From: Anseranas semipalmata | Taxonomy: Eukaryota > Chordata > Aves > Anseriformes > Anseranatidae | Direction of reading: 5' to 3' | NCBI GenBank assembly: GCA_013399115.1 | Contig: VXAA01004303.1 | Span: 88,773 to 152,772, forward strand | Length of the DNA stretch: 64,000 bases | Shown: piece by piece, positions 1 to 20,600 of the stretch | Layout of the letters: each line of letters begins with the position of its first letter | How positions within the stretch are numbered: position 1 is the first letter of the stretch | Notes under the pieces: model-generated | Told to the model about the DNA's origin: nothing | The model's input: the letters and a program-made list of their open reading frames with translations, nothing else | The model's database searches: none | Translations under genes and position numbers: made by a program

Positions 1-166
1 GGGGTTCCAAGGAGGTTGTAACCTTCTGCCCTGAGTGCTGCTCTCTCCCAGGGGTCATGCAGCAAGGCAGGGTGGGAATGTCACTGGCTGGACCTTCGCT
101 CGGCCACCCTCTGGAGATTTAGGGCCCTCTGGGGATTAGGGCCCTCTGGGGATGTAGGGCCATGGA
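1..166. other. left edge, no gene; short tandem duplication
   Basis: No exon is recognised here. Positions 118-165 hold about three imperfect copies of a unit of roughly 16 bases built on TAGGGCCCTCTGGGGA, directly before a CR1 element. Confidence 0.5.
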
Positions 167-600
167 GATGCTGAGGGACTGGAGCATCGCTGCTATGAGG
201 AGAGGCTGAGAGAGCTGGGGCTGCTCAGCCTGGAGAAGAGGAGGCTCGGGGGGGTCTCACCAAGGTCTATCCATTCCCGCAGGGAGGTGCAGAGAGGACG
301 GAGCCAGGCTCTTGCCAGCGGTGCCCAGGGCCAGCACAAGAGGCACTGGGCACAGCCTGGAGCCCAGGAGGCTCCCTCTGCCCGTCAGGAAGCACGGCTG
401 TGCTGGGCGGGTGCCGGAGCCCTGGCACAGGCTGCCCAGGGAGGTTGTGGGGTGTCCTCTGGGAGATCTTGCAACGCGCCTGGACGTGGTGCTGGGCACC
501 CTGCTCTGGGCGGCCCTGCTGGGGCAGGGCTTGGGCCAGATGGACCCAGAGGTCCCTTCCCACCTCAACCACTCTGTGATTTTGTGATTCCATGATTTCA
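167..600 (+). mobile_element. CR1 LINE fragment (3' portion)
   Basis: The start matches the CR1 segment 'gggactggagcatc...tatgaggagaggctgagagagctggggctg', and the element runs on through the 'ggcacaggctgcccagggaggttgtgg' region. It ends in 'ctgtgattttgtgattccatgat', the octamer-like end typical of avian CR1. It is truncated at its 5' end, as most CR1 copies are. It is almost identical to the copies at 20034-20408 and 36570-37275. It lies downstream of the TNNT2 poly(A) site and carries no intact reverse transcriptase. Confidence 0.9.
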
Positions 601-1674
601 TGCCCCAGCAATTCCACCCTCCCCAGCTCTCCCCTTTTGTCCCAGGAAGGGACAAAAGTTCCGGCTCATCCCTCCACACCTGGGTTTTGAGGTGGGTGAT
701 AGGAGGCTGGTTGCCCTCCACTTGCTGCCTCTGTGAAGCTGAGGCCTCCCACAGCCTCGCTCCCCAAAAGCCGGTGGCATGCGTTGAAGTAGGCGTCACT
801 TGACAGGCAGCACAATGGAGAAACCTGCAGGATGTCCCTGCATCGCTGGGCCTGGGACGGGGGGAACAGGCAACCCCAGCAAGAAGAGAAATGAAATTTC
901 TTGCTAAGGGACAGGAAGCCCATGAAGATCCACCATCCTGTGCATCCAGCCCTTCCCCATTACTCTGGGAGAAGCCTCAGAGCCCAGATGCTGTTGAGCA
1001 ACAGCAAGAGACAGCTTGCCTCAGGAGGTGGTCCTGCAAGCCTGGTGTCTTCTGCTGGCCCACAGGCCAGATGCATGCACCAGGAACTCTTGTGAATATG
1101 CAGCTGATGTGCCCCTATGGGCACTGCATGTGGGAGCGTGTTAGAGAGACGCCTACAGCTAAACGAAAGAGATCTACACCCCTGCAAGGACAGAAAAACG
1201 GTCTCTCCACACTGACTCATCTCAAGTCTTCATGGGAAGCTGTCAGAAACACGCAGAGGAGGCAAAGGCAGTTGGTCTGGGAATAGGGGGGGAAGTGGCC
1301 TGGTGGCAGGGCTTGTGACTAACCCATAGACCAAGCGGCTTGGAAACAGGGCTCCTACCCACGTCACCCCACAGGGCCAACCCTGACGTAGAAAGGGGCG
1401 AGGGGGGCTCTGGCAGAGCAAAGCAGGAACTGAAGTGGCCGTAACGAGGCTTGCGGCAGGAAAAGCAGGTCAGACCACTGAGATCCGTTACAAAACCTCC
1501 CAAGGACTGCAGGTGTGGGATGCTGCAAGCAAGGGGACGTGTTATTCGGGAGGTCCCAGATGGCTGCTGCACCCCTTTGTGCTCCAGGAGTGGGCGTGAG
1601 ACTCAGTCGAGTGCTGCTGGGACCGGCCGGTGCCCGTTTCCTCCTGGTTCAGAGCCTCACGCTGGAGACAACAC
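601..1674. other. gene-free stretch downstream of TNNT2
   Basis: Unique-looking sequence between the CR1 copy and the TNNT2 poly(A) site. Open frames here are short and have no recognisable protein similarity. In human the next gene beyond TNNT2 is PKP1, and no PKP1 exon is seen here. Confidence 0.5.
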
Positions 1675-1925
1675 CCGCACCCCCTCACTGCTCTCTTTAT
1701 TTACAGACACAACATCATCTGGGGGCGTGGAGATGAGAAAAAGCACCTCGTGAAGCATCTGCCCACCCAGACCGCGCCGTGCCCGCAGCAAGGTCTTTGC
1801 AAGCACCGCGCGGTGGGACGGCGGGTGGGCGCGGGGCAGGCGGCACGGCGTGGGGAAGCCAGCTGGTCGACCAAACAGCGCCACGGCTCTCCATGGCTGA
1901 GCCTCACCTTTGCCTTCTGAGCCAT
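1675..1925 (-). terminator. TNNT2: TNNT2 3' UTR and poly(A) signal
   Basis: After the TNNT2 stop codon (1926-1928) the minus strand carries one AATAAA hexamer at 1696-1701, so cleavage should fall near 1675-1685. That gives a 3' UTR of about 245 nt, short as expected for a troponin T mRNA. The exact cleavage point is inferred. Confidence 0.75.
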
Positions 1926-11017
<9,092 letters not shown>

Positions 11018-11027
11018 GCTTGGTTAT

Positions 11028-12986
11028 CTGGCAGAATTCAAGGCAAGGTGGAAAAAGTGAGGGTTAGGAGCTGAGATAAGGCCAAGCACAACCTGTCCTC
11101 CAGCACCAGAGACGCAGGCACAGTGATGCTGCGTCTCTCCAAAGTACTTGGAGCTGTGAGCTGTCCCCAGCCGGGCCGTGGCAGCTGTATCTCAGCAGAG
11201 ATAAGGTTCCCCCGCTCCCCTCCCATCCCAGGAACACAGCTTGCCCCACATAAGAGGTAGGAGATTAGACATGGCCTCATGCCATGCTGATAACTGCCAT
11301 CAGAAGCAGTGTCCAGGACACGCAGCTCCCTTGCTGGAGCCATCCCAGGGTGTTGTGTTTGCTCAGGGAGCAGGAGAATAACCCAATTATAACGTTCAGC
11401 TTGCTTTGCTTCCTGACTATTCTTAGCTCAGCTGGGATATGGAAGCTTGCAGGGATGTCCTGTTATCTCCAATTTACAGCCCTGCACAAGCCAGAGCACA
11501 AGATCTCAGTGAGATCGCCCAGCCCTCCAAGTGCAGAGGGGCGATCTGGGCTCAGCAGGGGCATTTCCCTCCTGGTCCTGGTCCTGAGGCTGGGTTTAGC
11601 TAAAGGGGAAAATAATTCACAGCCTGGTTTAGCAACAGGGCTAAGTGTAGCTAAAACCACGGACATGTCCATGACCATCTTCCTCGCACCTATCTCCCTC
11701 CCAGCCCATGGCTGGGTGAATTTCTCTCATCGGCACTGCTCACCCGGCTTCTACCTGATGCTGCAGCACAAGGTGGCACAGAGCAGCCCATGGACAGCCA
11801 CAGCCTTGAGCATCAGCCACAGCCCAGCCACCGTGCTCCTGCCAGACCTCGGCAAAGCTGAGATGCAGCAGGACAGCGCGAGGCAGCTCTAGAAATAACC
11901 TCCATGTGCTGAACCACCTGTTCCCAGAGCAGCGCCGCTTCCCTGCTCCCATTGCACAACCGGGAACAACTGGCCCTGGCTGCATCTGTTGGGCATTTAT
12001 TACACAGGATGGGTAGGACACGCTTCAGGATCGCTTATTAAAGATGCTGAATCCAGGACTGGGATCCGCAGGCATGGGGAAGATACATTGCAAGAGGGAT
12101 GCCTCAGCATACCACGCGGCTGTCAAATCTCCCTTCTGAGCAATGACTCAGGAGGTGCTTTTTGGAGACAAGTGAAGTCAGAAGCCAGCCCTGTCTGCCC
12201 CAGGTTCACTGCCCCATCTGCTGCCATTGTCCCCTTCCCACTGACAGTCCCGGGACTCGGCCCCACACATAGCCCAGCGCAGCCCCTCGACCTCCGCTCC
12301 CCCTCGAGCAGCCATGCCCGGCCCTGCGAGGCACGGTCCTGCTGCCCCAGAGCTCAGCCGAACCCTTATGTGGCCTCTGAGCACCTGGGGTTCCTCGTGG
12401 TCCTTGCACAACACAGGAGCAGAGATCCCCTCCGTGCCACGGGGCTACAAACACGCATTTTTGAAAGCGTATTTCTGTATCCCCATTCACCTCCTCTCTC
12501 CTACATCACTGAACATTTACTGAGGAACAGCAGCAAAAACAGGGCTGTTAAGGGGGCACACAAGAAAAGCTCATGTTATCCTGGAAAGTGGCTCTAAGAA
12601 ATATTTTTCCATCCTCTGCAGAGAAACTGGCACAGAAGAAACAGGATAAATCTTCCACTTAAAGCTTTGAAAACTTTTTCTGAAAGAAACATCGCATCCT
12701 TCCTGTCCCCCTGGAGACACAGGGAACAGGGATCTATGAGATCCCCCCAGGGCACCCAAAATCCTTTCCAGCCATCTTGGGTCACTCAAATGGCATTGGA
12801 TGTGCTGCAAACAAATCCCCTGGAAGGGTCCTGATGCTTTCCCCGGGGGAACACCTTCACAGCAGAAAGACATCCCAGTGAAAGCAGCTGGGCAGGGCCA
12901 TCAGCCCCAAGCCAAATCCGCGCTGAGCCTTTATCTCCCAGACTTTCACAGCACAGCCCGAGCATCCCACACCGCCCCAGCCTTAC
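11028..12986 (-). other. TNNT2 intron 1
   Basis: Intron between the 5' UTR exon and the start-codon exon. No further exon or repeat was recognised. It contains ordinary unique sequence. Confidence 0.6.
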
Positions 12987-13045
12987 CTCTGCCACGGGGC
13001 GCAGGCGAGGTCCCACGGAGCCGCGGGGGAGCTGGTGGGTGTCTG
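12987..13045 (-). other. TNNT2: TNNT2 exon 1 (5' UTR)
   Basis: The minus strand has a strong donor, AGAG|GTAAGG, at the low end (donor 12986-12981). Upstream lies an exon of roughly 55-60 nt and then a TATA-like CTTAAAG at 13071-13077. Exon 2 contributes 10 nt of leader after its acceptor before the ATG. The 5' end is inferred from TATA spacing. Confidence 0.65.
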
Positions 13046-13270
13046 GGAAGCGCTGCTTGGGGGGCAGAGGCTTTAAGGGGGCCCCAGCGCCCACCCCGGG
13101 GCGGGCAGCGCCAGCAGGAATGCGCCCGGCGCCCAGCGAGGAATGCAACACTTGTGAGCTGCTATTTCGGCAGCCGCGGCCCCGGCCCCCTCCGAGCTCC
13201 CCCTTCCCCCCCAGGAGCCCATATAAGCCCAAGCTATTGTGTGGCCTCAGAGATTTGCTATTTTAAACCC
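13046..13270 (-). promoter_or_regulatory. TNNT2: TNNT2 promoter with two M-CAT boxes
   Basis: On the minus strand two perfect M-CAT motifs (CATTCCT) lie at 13139-13145 and 13116-13122, about 20 bp apart. They are roughly 70-100 bp upstream of the inferred start, as in the published chicken cTNT promoter, where TEAD (TEF-1) factors bind. An E-box CACTTG is at 13149-13154, a near-CArG site (CCATATAAGC) around 13219-13228, a near-MEF2 site (CTATTTTAAA) at 13258-13267 and a TATA-like element at 13071-13077. The motif calls are direct. Activity is inferred from the known chicken promoter. Confidence 0.8.
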
Positions 13271-13534
13271 GCCGGACAGAGATACGCGAGTGCCCGAGGG
13301 GCTGACACAAGCCAGCCAGCTGTCACCTTCTAGGGCTGGGGACGCTGATAAGGCAGCGCTGGGGACTGGACCCTCTGCTGCAGCCCTCGCACCAGCCCAA
13401 GATGCTGTCATGTGAAGGCTCAGATTGTTTTTACCCCCCTGAGACATCCGTCTCATGTTTTTGCCTTTTTCCCTCTTACAAGACGATGGGAAGCAAACCC
13501 TTCAGGTCCCAGCCCAGGAGCAGTCGACCGGGAG
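13271..13534. other. spacer between LAD1 poly(A) and TNNT2 promoter
   Basis: Short unique stretch with no exon seen. Together with the promoter it makes up the whole intergenic region between LAD1 and TNNT2. Confidence 0.5.
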
Positions 13535-14619
13535 CTTCTTAGAAAGAGCAACTTTTATTAGAAAAAAAAAAAAGTCACAGAGAAAACCAAGTCCCTTCTA
13601 AAGCCCAACAAGCAAGATGAGATCCAGGGGCAGCAGGAGGGTCCCACACCGAATTTGGACACCGCAGTGGTTGCTGAAGGCACAGCCCCAGCCCGTGGCA
13701 TGGCCCCAGCAGGAGGATTTGAGCATCGTGTTATGGGCTGCCCATGGCACCTTGTGTCCCCCCCTGGGTGGGGGAAGCACGGGGACCGGGTGGCTTTGGG
13801 GTCTGCATCGCAAAGGGCTCTGGAGGAAGGCTGAGAGGGGAACGGGGCATGCAGAAGGGGCCCAGCACAGGGCTCTCACAGCCCCACAAAGAGAGCTGTG
13901 GCCAGCCCACCCTCCCCATAGCACTCAGTGAAAGGGGTCACTGCTCGCAGGGGACAGGAATGGTGGAGAAGGACAAATCCCCATCTCTGGCTGAGCTGTG
14001 TGCTGGAGGGAAGTGCCAGGGCCATCAGGTCCACCTGTCCTCCATGAGATCCCCAAGCTACGCTGGCGCACGAGCGACTTTACAAGCAGTGTTTGCCTTT
14101 GGTTGGGTCCCCTCCAGCAGTCACAGCCTGGGGAGGGGGTGACATCTGCCTGCCCCCCACCTCGCCCCACACACAGGGATGGGCATGGTCCATGGGTGTG
14201 CAGCCAAAACTCCCCCGGCCAGGCAGCCTCTTGCCTTATGGGCAGGATCCAGCTGCAGGGGACACATGTAGGCTGTTCCCCTTAGCAAGCGCGGTCATGG
14301 GGCACAGCCAGGGATTAGGAGCAGAACACCGAAATGTTGTAGGGAAGCGAGGCAAGAGACTGCTTTCAGCATCTGTAAGGAGCCTCCAGGCCTGGGTATT
14401 CCTGGACAGGCAGTGAGTGAGCACTGGGGATGCAGGGTTGGAATTCCAGCCTTCTTCCTTCCCATAAGCAGAAGACCCCAGCCACCCCGTTCCACCCACA
14501 CGTGGCAATGGGGACTCTCATAGCAGGGAGCTGCTGGACGATGGGGCAGGGCCAGGCTTTGATCTTCAGAGCAAACCAGTTTTTTTTTTCCAGATCATCT
14601 GATATTATTGCATATGGTA
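13535..14619 (-). terminator. LAD1: LAD1 3' UTR and poly(A) signal
   Basis: After the LAD1 stop (14620-14622) the first clear AATAAA on the minus strand is at 13554-13559, implying a 3' UTR of about 1.08 kb and cleavage near 13535-13545. The hexamer is preceded on the transcript by a T-rich tract (13561-13573). Confidence 0.65.
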
Positions 14620-17600
14620 CTATTGCAGCTGGAAAAGAAAGTGAGAAACAGTGAGGCCAGGGCTGAGGCTGTGGGTGATGCACAGGCGAGCAGGTCCCAG
14701 CTCTGCCCCCAGCTCCAAGCAGTTTTCAGCGCAGCTCCACATCTACCTTGGTGTCTCCAGGGGCGTCTCTGGGCTGCTTTACCCAGACGTCGCGCTTTGG
14801 CAGGCTGTTTATTTTCCTGATGTCCTGCAAATAAGAGACGTGAGTGGCACGAGAAGGTTTTCCCCATGCATCATGTGCAGTATTGCCTTGCTGTCTTTAA
14901 CCAGACCTTGAAGCATGACTGCCCCAGCTAAAACCAGCCAGCCTTGAGATCCTGCACCTGGCAGACCCCAAAAACCAAGTACAGCTCCAGCCCACAGAGA
15001 TGGACGGCAGCAGGCTTCATTAGAAGAAAATACAAGGAAAAAAGCTTTACCCAGGAGTGACCCCAGGAGCAAACCCTTTCCGGCAGGCGGAGCCAGCACA
15101 GCCTCCCGGCACAGACAGGTTCGGGCAGTGCTAATCCCGGAGCTCAGCACCGGGGTGCCCAGGCTTGCCCGCCCAGCCTGCAGGGCTGGGCTGGAGCCGC
15201 CCCTCCTGGTCCTGTACCCATGTGGCTGCCATGAGCAGCGGCAAAAATCTTATTGCTGTACAAGGTGACGCCTGCCCAGCTCTCGTCCTTGCCACTTCTC
15301 TCCTTTCCAAGTACAGTGAACTGCCTCGAGGCCGAAGGGTCTCCTGCCCATCTCCCTCAAATGCATGTCCCTGGAGCAGCACCGGTGGCCAAGTCTGAGG
15401 CCCTGCAGGCAGGCACTTTGTCCCCCCAGCTGTGGGACACCCGGTTCTGGGGAGCTGGGATCTGCACCGGGATGTAGATCACGCCAGACCCCATACGCAG
15501 CAGGACCTCTTGGTGCACATCGGGTCTCAAGGCCAGGCTGGATGGGGCTTTGAGCAACCTGGTCTAGTGGGAGGTGTCCCTGCCCATGGAGGGGTGGTAG
15601 AATTAGATGATCTTCAAGGTTCCTTCCAACCCAAAGCATTCAATGATTTTGTGATTTTAGGCCCTGGAAGAGCCCAGTGCCGAAGCAGCGAGCATACCAC
15701 TCATCTCCCAGTGGCCTCCAGGTGGCAGCTAGTCCTCCAGCTACCGCAGAGGTGGTGACTTGCTGGGTGGCAGGGCCAGGTCCCAGAGGACATGTACCCA
15801 GCTGGTGCCCCCTCACCCCTCCAAGGGCTGGGAGCAGCTTTGGGCTCAGGACTGGGGCACAGTGACAAGCAGAGCCCCGACATCTCACCATGGTGGCCCT
15901 GCAGCGCCTGGGCCTAGGACCCTGGCTAAGCTTCCTTCAAACTCTTTAATGGGTTCGACCAGGGTTTCTTCAAACCCTTCAAGCCCCACCTTCCCCAGCT
16001 GCAGGGAGGTGTCCCACCAGGCTGCCAGGTCTCAGGTCTTAGCCCAAGCTGTTGGCACAAGCTGGTACCTTGCTCTTTTCCTCCTTGGCAGGCTCCTGAG
16101 TTCGGCTGATCCACAGATTAATGCGGGATGTCACCGATCCCGGGATCTTCAGGTTGTCCTGTGGCACAGAGGGACACCAGGGTTACAGCACCAGCTCTCC
16201 CATTGCACGAAGGCAATCCGGGACAATCCCCAGGGCACAGGGAGACTGGGCAAGCCTGCAGCAGGCAGAGACCAGCCTACACCTTGGCTCCATCCCAGCT
16301 CCCCAAATACCAGCACATCGGCACAAACCCACACACCGCCGGAACGCAGTTTCGGTGGCCCGAGCCCAGCCCTGCTCTCACAACAACCACCAAACTCCCA
16401 CCAAACTGATCCCGCGTGGGGCCTGCCACACTGTGCATTGGTATCCAAATCAGTGAGGATTTGCCCAAAAAGCTGGTGCTTGCCCTGGCACAGGACCCCG
16501 CTGGAAACTTGTGTCCTCACCTTCCTGGCTGCGAGCGGCTCAGCCTTGCTGGGAGCGCTGGCCTCAAAGAAGTTGCGCTTGCTGGCCACCCCCTCCGAGG
16601 ACAGCATGAGGCTCTTCTGAACGGTCAGGGAAGATCTCACCGACCCCGAGCGCTGGGAGGAGAGAGGGGCGTGAGCAGGGGCCATGCTGCACCCCAAGGG
16701 GTGAAGAGCAAAGTCCTGGGCAGCGCAGGGTCTGCTCCCTCCCTGCCCATCGCCAGCTCATGGGATTGCCCATCAGGACCACGCAGTGTCCCCACGACCT
16801 CTCCAAGGAATATCCCCCTCTGCTCCTAAACACTGGGGCTGATCCATTTTTCCCGCGTGGGACTGTCTTCTTCATCCCCATCAGGATGTTTTTTGGTGAA
16901 GCCCAGCTCTGCCTTCCCTGCTCAGCTCCCAGCCACCCTTTCCCTCTTCCCCCACATCCTCCCAGGCCAGCCTGGCTGTGCCGAGGGGTTTCGGTACCTG
17001 CACGGCTGAGGTGTACTTTTCCAGCTTCTCCTCAATGGTGGTGTTGCTACCTGGGATCCTCAGGCTCGCACTGGTGAAAAAAGAGGGGAGGGAGTTGAAT
17101 GCAGCCCCCAGGATCTCCTGGACTCAGCCCATGGTCTTGGGGGGCTCCACTTGGTAGGAGAAGACCCCATCTGACCCAGGCACTCATCCTGCACCCACCT
17201 GCCAGTGAACCAAGGCAGCTCATTCCCTGCCAGTGACTGAGATCTCTGGGTCTCACCATCTTCCTAGGGCCCACACCGTACATTGAAAGGAGCTCTTAGC
17301 CACCCAGTTTACTCTGTCCTCAGCACTGCCGGGTCTGAGCCACATCTTCACAGAGGTCAGGAGGATTTTGCCTATGGTATCCATAGGATCAAGCCCAAGT
17401 GCCCATAAAGCCCTGCTCCAGGTAGGAAAGGGAGCCTCATTGACTCCCTACTTCCACACCTCTGCACTCAGTTCCTTGAGAAGTTTTAAGCCCCCAGCCC
17501 AAACCTTGCCACAGAGATGTGGAGGATCACTTGAACTGGCCCCCAAAGCAAGATCAAGTTGCTCAGGGACCTGCACGGTCGGGTTTTGAATAGCTCTGAG

Positions 17601-20600
17601 GGTGGGACCCTTTTGCAGTGCTGTAACCACTCCTAGCATGCAGGCACAAGCACCAGCCAGAGACTGCATCAACCAAGAGACCATGGGGGCAAGCTGGGGG
17701 TAGCCTGTATGGATGCCAGCTTTATGGTGAACTTTGGTCTGTCTGCTCTCACTCCAAGCACCACTGCCCGGTCAGCCAGGCACCCCGGGGACCACAGACC
17801 TGTGCCGGGGCACTCACTAGCTGGTCCCAGGCCCCATCCCCTCCTCTCCCTTGGAAAACAAGGGATGACCATCCCTGCCCAGGAAGGCTGAAGCACCATG
17901 AAGAAGGCTGCTGACCTCCTTGTGAGAGGGCTTTCGCTTTCTTCTTTCTCCTTCCTTGAGATCACCTGGAAGACACAAGGCAAGAAGATACTGAAGCCAT
18001 CCTTGGTCATCACAGCTAAACATGGGAGAAACTGGGTCAGACTCAGCTCCCCAGTTTTCAAGCAAGTGTCACTTTCACCCACACCAGAGCCCATCTCATG
18101 TCTAAGCTGTCCAGATGCTTTGTAGTGCTATTTGATTCCCAATAAAGCATCGTGAATTCAGTTAAGCCTACCCAGTCAGCCCTAATTCACAACATGGAGG
18201 ACCTCAATGGCTTTGCTGCTTTTCCCAGCCTCTCCAAATATTTTATTCCAGAGGCTTTGTTTTTTTGGGGGGGCGATGAGAGGGTGCTAGAAATGAAGAT
18301 ATTCCTAGGGATGTAACAAGGAATGAGAGGGAGGATGGATTATGTTTTTCTCCTGCATTCTCAGAGAATAATAGAAATGCTGCAGGGCGGATGGTCTTTC
18401 CTGTGACTCCTTGGAAATCTGAGGACAATGAGCTCCCTATTTTCTCACCACTTCCCACAAGTTTCCATGCCAGCACAAAGCATATGAACATGGATTTGTC
18501 CACAGTGATAGGTCTGTGGTCTGACAAGAAGAAGGGAAAGGGAGGGAAGACTGAAGCAGAGCTGCAATGCCCAGTAAAGGGTGGATTTCAAATGCACTTT
18601 TTGGAACAGGCTCTGCCAACATAACCTGGAGACCAAAGCAGCCCTCCCTTGCCCCCATCATCCACTGCCTAACAGGAGTCTTTCTCCCCATTGCTTTTGT
18701 TCTTACCCGAAAGGAGACGGTTCTTGGGCTGCTTCTTCTGATGGAGCTACTGTAGGTGGCATAAGTTGGAGAAGCACCTGACTTTTCTGCAGGTTCAGCT
18801 TGGGTGGGAGGTGGCTGTACTACCTCCTTTAAAGGACTCCTGGGTAGCTGCTGAGGAAAAGCAGACATCTGATGCACCTGTGCAGAGTTTGCAAGGAAGG
18901 TTCAGGTGCAGGGATCAGAGCAGCCAGCGTGGAAATGGTTTGGAGACAGGAGCTTGAGATCCATGCCCTCCAAGCCTTGGCTGTCTCCTTTGGATTCACA
19001 AAGCCCGAACACCCCTTCAGTGAAACCCTGATGGAAAGCAGTGGGGGCTTCCAGGAGAAGGTGCTCAGAATACCACATGCAAGGTGGGGAAAGGAGGTGA
19101 TGGGACCCCAGTACCACCTCGTCCATCTCCTACAGCAAGTGTGGTGGGGGCACGGATACACCCCGACCGTGCATGGCGTGGCAATGCTGCTCAGCCAGCG
19201 GCACCAGAAAGCCCTCCCATGCCCAGCTCTCGGGAACACAGGAACAAGAAGCAAACAAGAAGCACCTTGCCCAAACACACTTCCCCAAAGGCCCAGAGGT
19301 TGCATTTCCCTCTTGCTACCTTTGGGCTCTCCCTCTTTCTCTTGTCCTTCTGGCACCCAGGACTTCCCACCCCAAGGCTCAGCATCTTGCCCATGTCCTG
19401 CTTACCTGCTGGTCCGGAGACGAGGTCCCCTCCGAGGCTGTCTTCTCCTCCAAGCTGCGGCTTCCCACTCGGGTCAGGATCTTCACCTCACGGAGCCGGC
19501 AGACCCCCAGCTCCGGAGCTGCCCGCTGCTGCGGCTCAACCTCCTCCCTCCTCCGCTCCCCCCGGGGTGTCCCCACGCCTTGTCCCTCTTTGTCCTGCAG
19601 CCGTCCCCTCACTACCACCTTCCTCTCGCAGGCCGGCTCCGGGTGCTGGTCTCCTGCTGGGGCCTCTCTGCCCGTGGTCGCATCCTGACCCCGCTCTCCA
19701 GCCCGGCTGCTCTCCTGCCCTGCGCGTGGCTGCGCTGCGGCCTGCACGTGGCTCGCTCCCACCCCTGCCTCCCGCTGCTCCTTCTCCTGTCTCGGCTTCT
19801 CGGACACTGCCATCGGGGACCTTGTCCGTCTCCCTTCTTGCGTCTTCAGCACCTCCGAGAGCTTGCGCTCCTCCTCTTCCTCCAGAGGCGCCGGCTTCAC
19901 CAGGGACTGGGGCCTAGAGAGAGACCACGCAGGGGTCAGACCTCAGCACCCTGGGCCAGAGGGATGGCTTCCTGCGGGTGAGGTTAACCCAGTGAGAGGC
20001 TCTGGGGCACATAAAAATCCCACAGGCATCTCTGGAGTCACAAAATCACAGAGTGGTTGAGGTGGGAAGGGACCTCTGGGTCCATCTGGCCCGAGCCCTG
20101 CCCCAGCAGGGCCGCCCAGAGCAGGGTGCCCAGCACCACGTCCAGGCACGTTGCAAGATCTCCCAGAGGACACCCCACAACCTCCCTGGGCAGCCTGTGC
20201 CAGGGCTCCGGCACCGCCCAGCACAGCCGTGCTTCCTGACGGGCAGAGGGAGCCTCCTGGGCTCCAGGCTGTGCCCAGTGCCTCTTGTGCTGGCCCTGGG
20301 CACCGCTGGCAAGAGCCTGGCTCCGTCCTCTCTGCACCTCCCTGCGGGAATGGATAGACCTTGGTGAGACCCCCCCCGAGCCTCCTCTTCTCCAGGCTGA
20401 GCAGTCCCAGAAGACCAAGGCTTGTAGCCACACCCATCCCAGGCTCCCCACAAGTTTGGATTGTGTCTTTTTCCTTCTTTTTTGGCAGAGAATTAAGCAT
20501 TACTGCAGCCTCAACCCAGGGCAGCAGCACATTGCCTGGGAAAGCATGCATCTCCCAAGCTGGAGCAGCAGTGCCTGAAGGACTGGCCAAAGAAATGTCC

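Noticed and set aside
287..617. Short open frames on both strands at 260-800
   Set aside because: They lie wholly or partly in the CR1 element, and the same peptides recur at 20.1 kb and 37.0 kb with the repeat.
18851..18877. Longer version of the LAD1 exon starting with V-H-Q-M
   Set aside because: An acceptor exists at CTCTGCACAG and the frame is open, but the TTTTCCTCAG acceptor at 18852-18851 has the better pyrimidine tract. The choice changes only a few residues and cannot be settled without RNA.
19907..19908. Alternative LAD1 exon 3 acceptor (CCCCAG)
   Set aside because: Joining exon 2 to this site puts the frame into a stop at once; the upstream CTCTAG acceptor keeps it open.
18872..19981. 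Plus-strand frames of 277-369 codons over LAD1 exon 3
   Set aside because: They are antisense shadows of the highly charged LAD1 exon 19913-19406.
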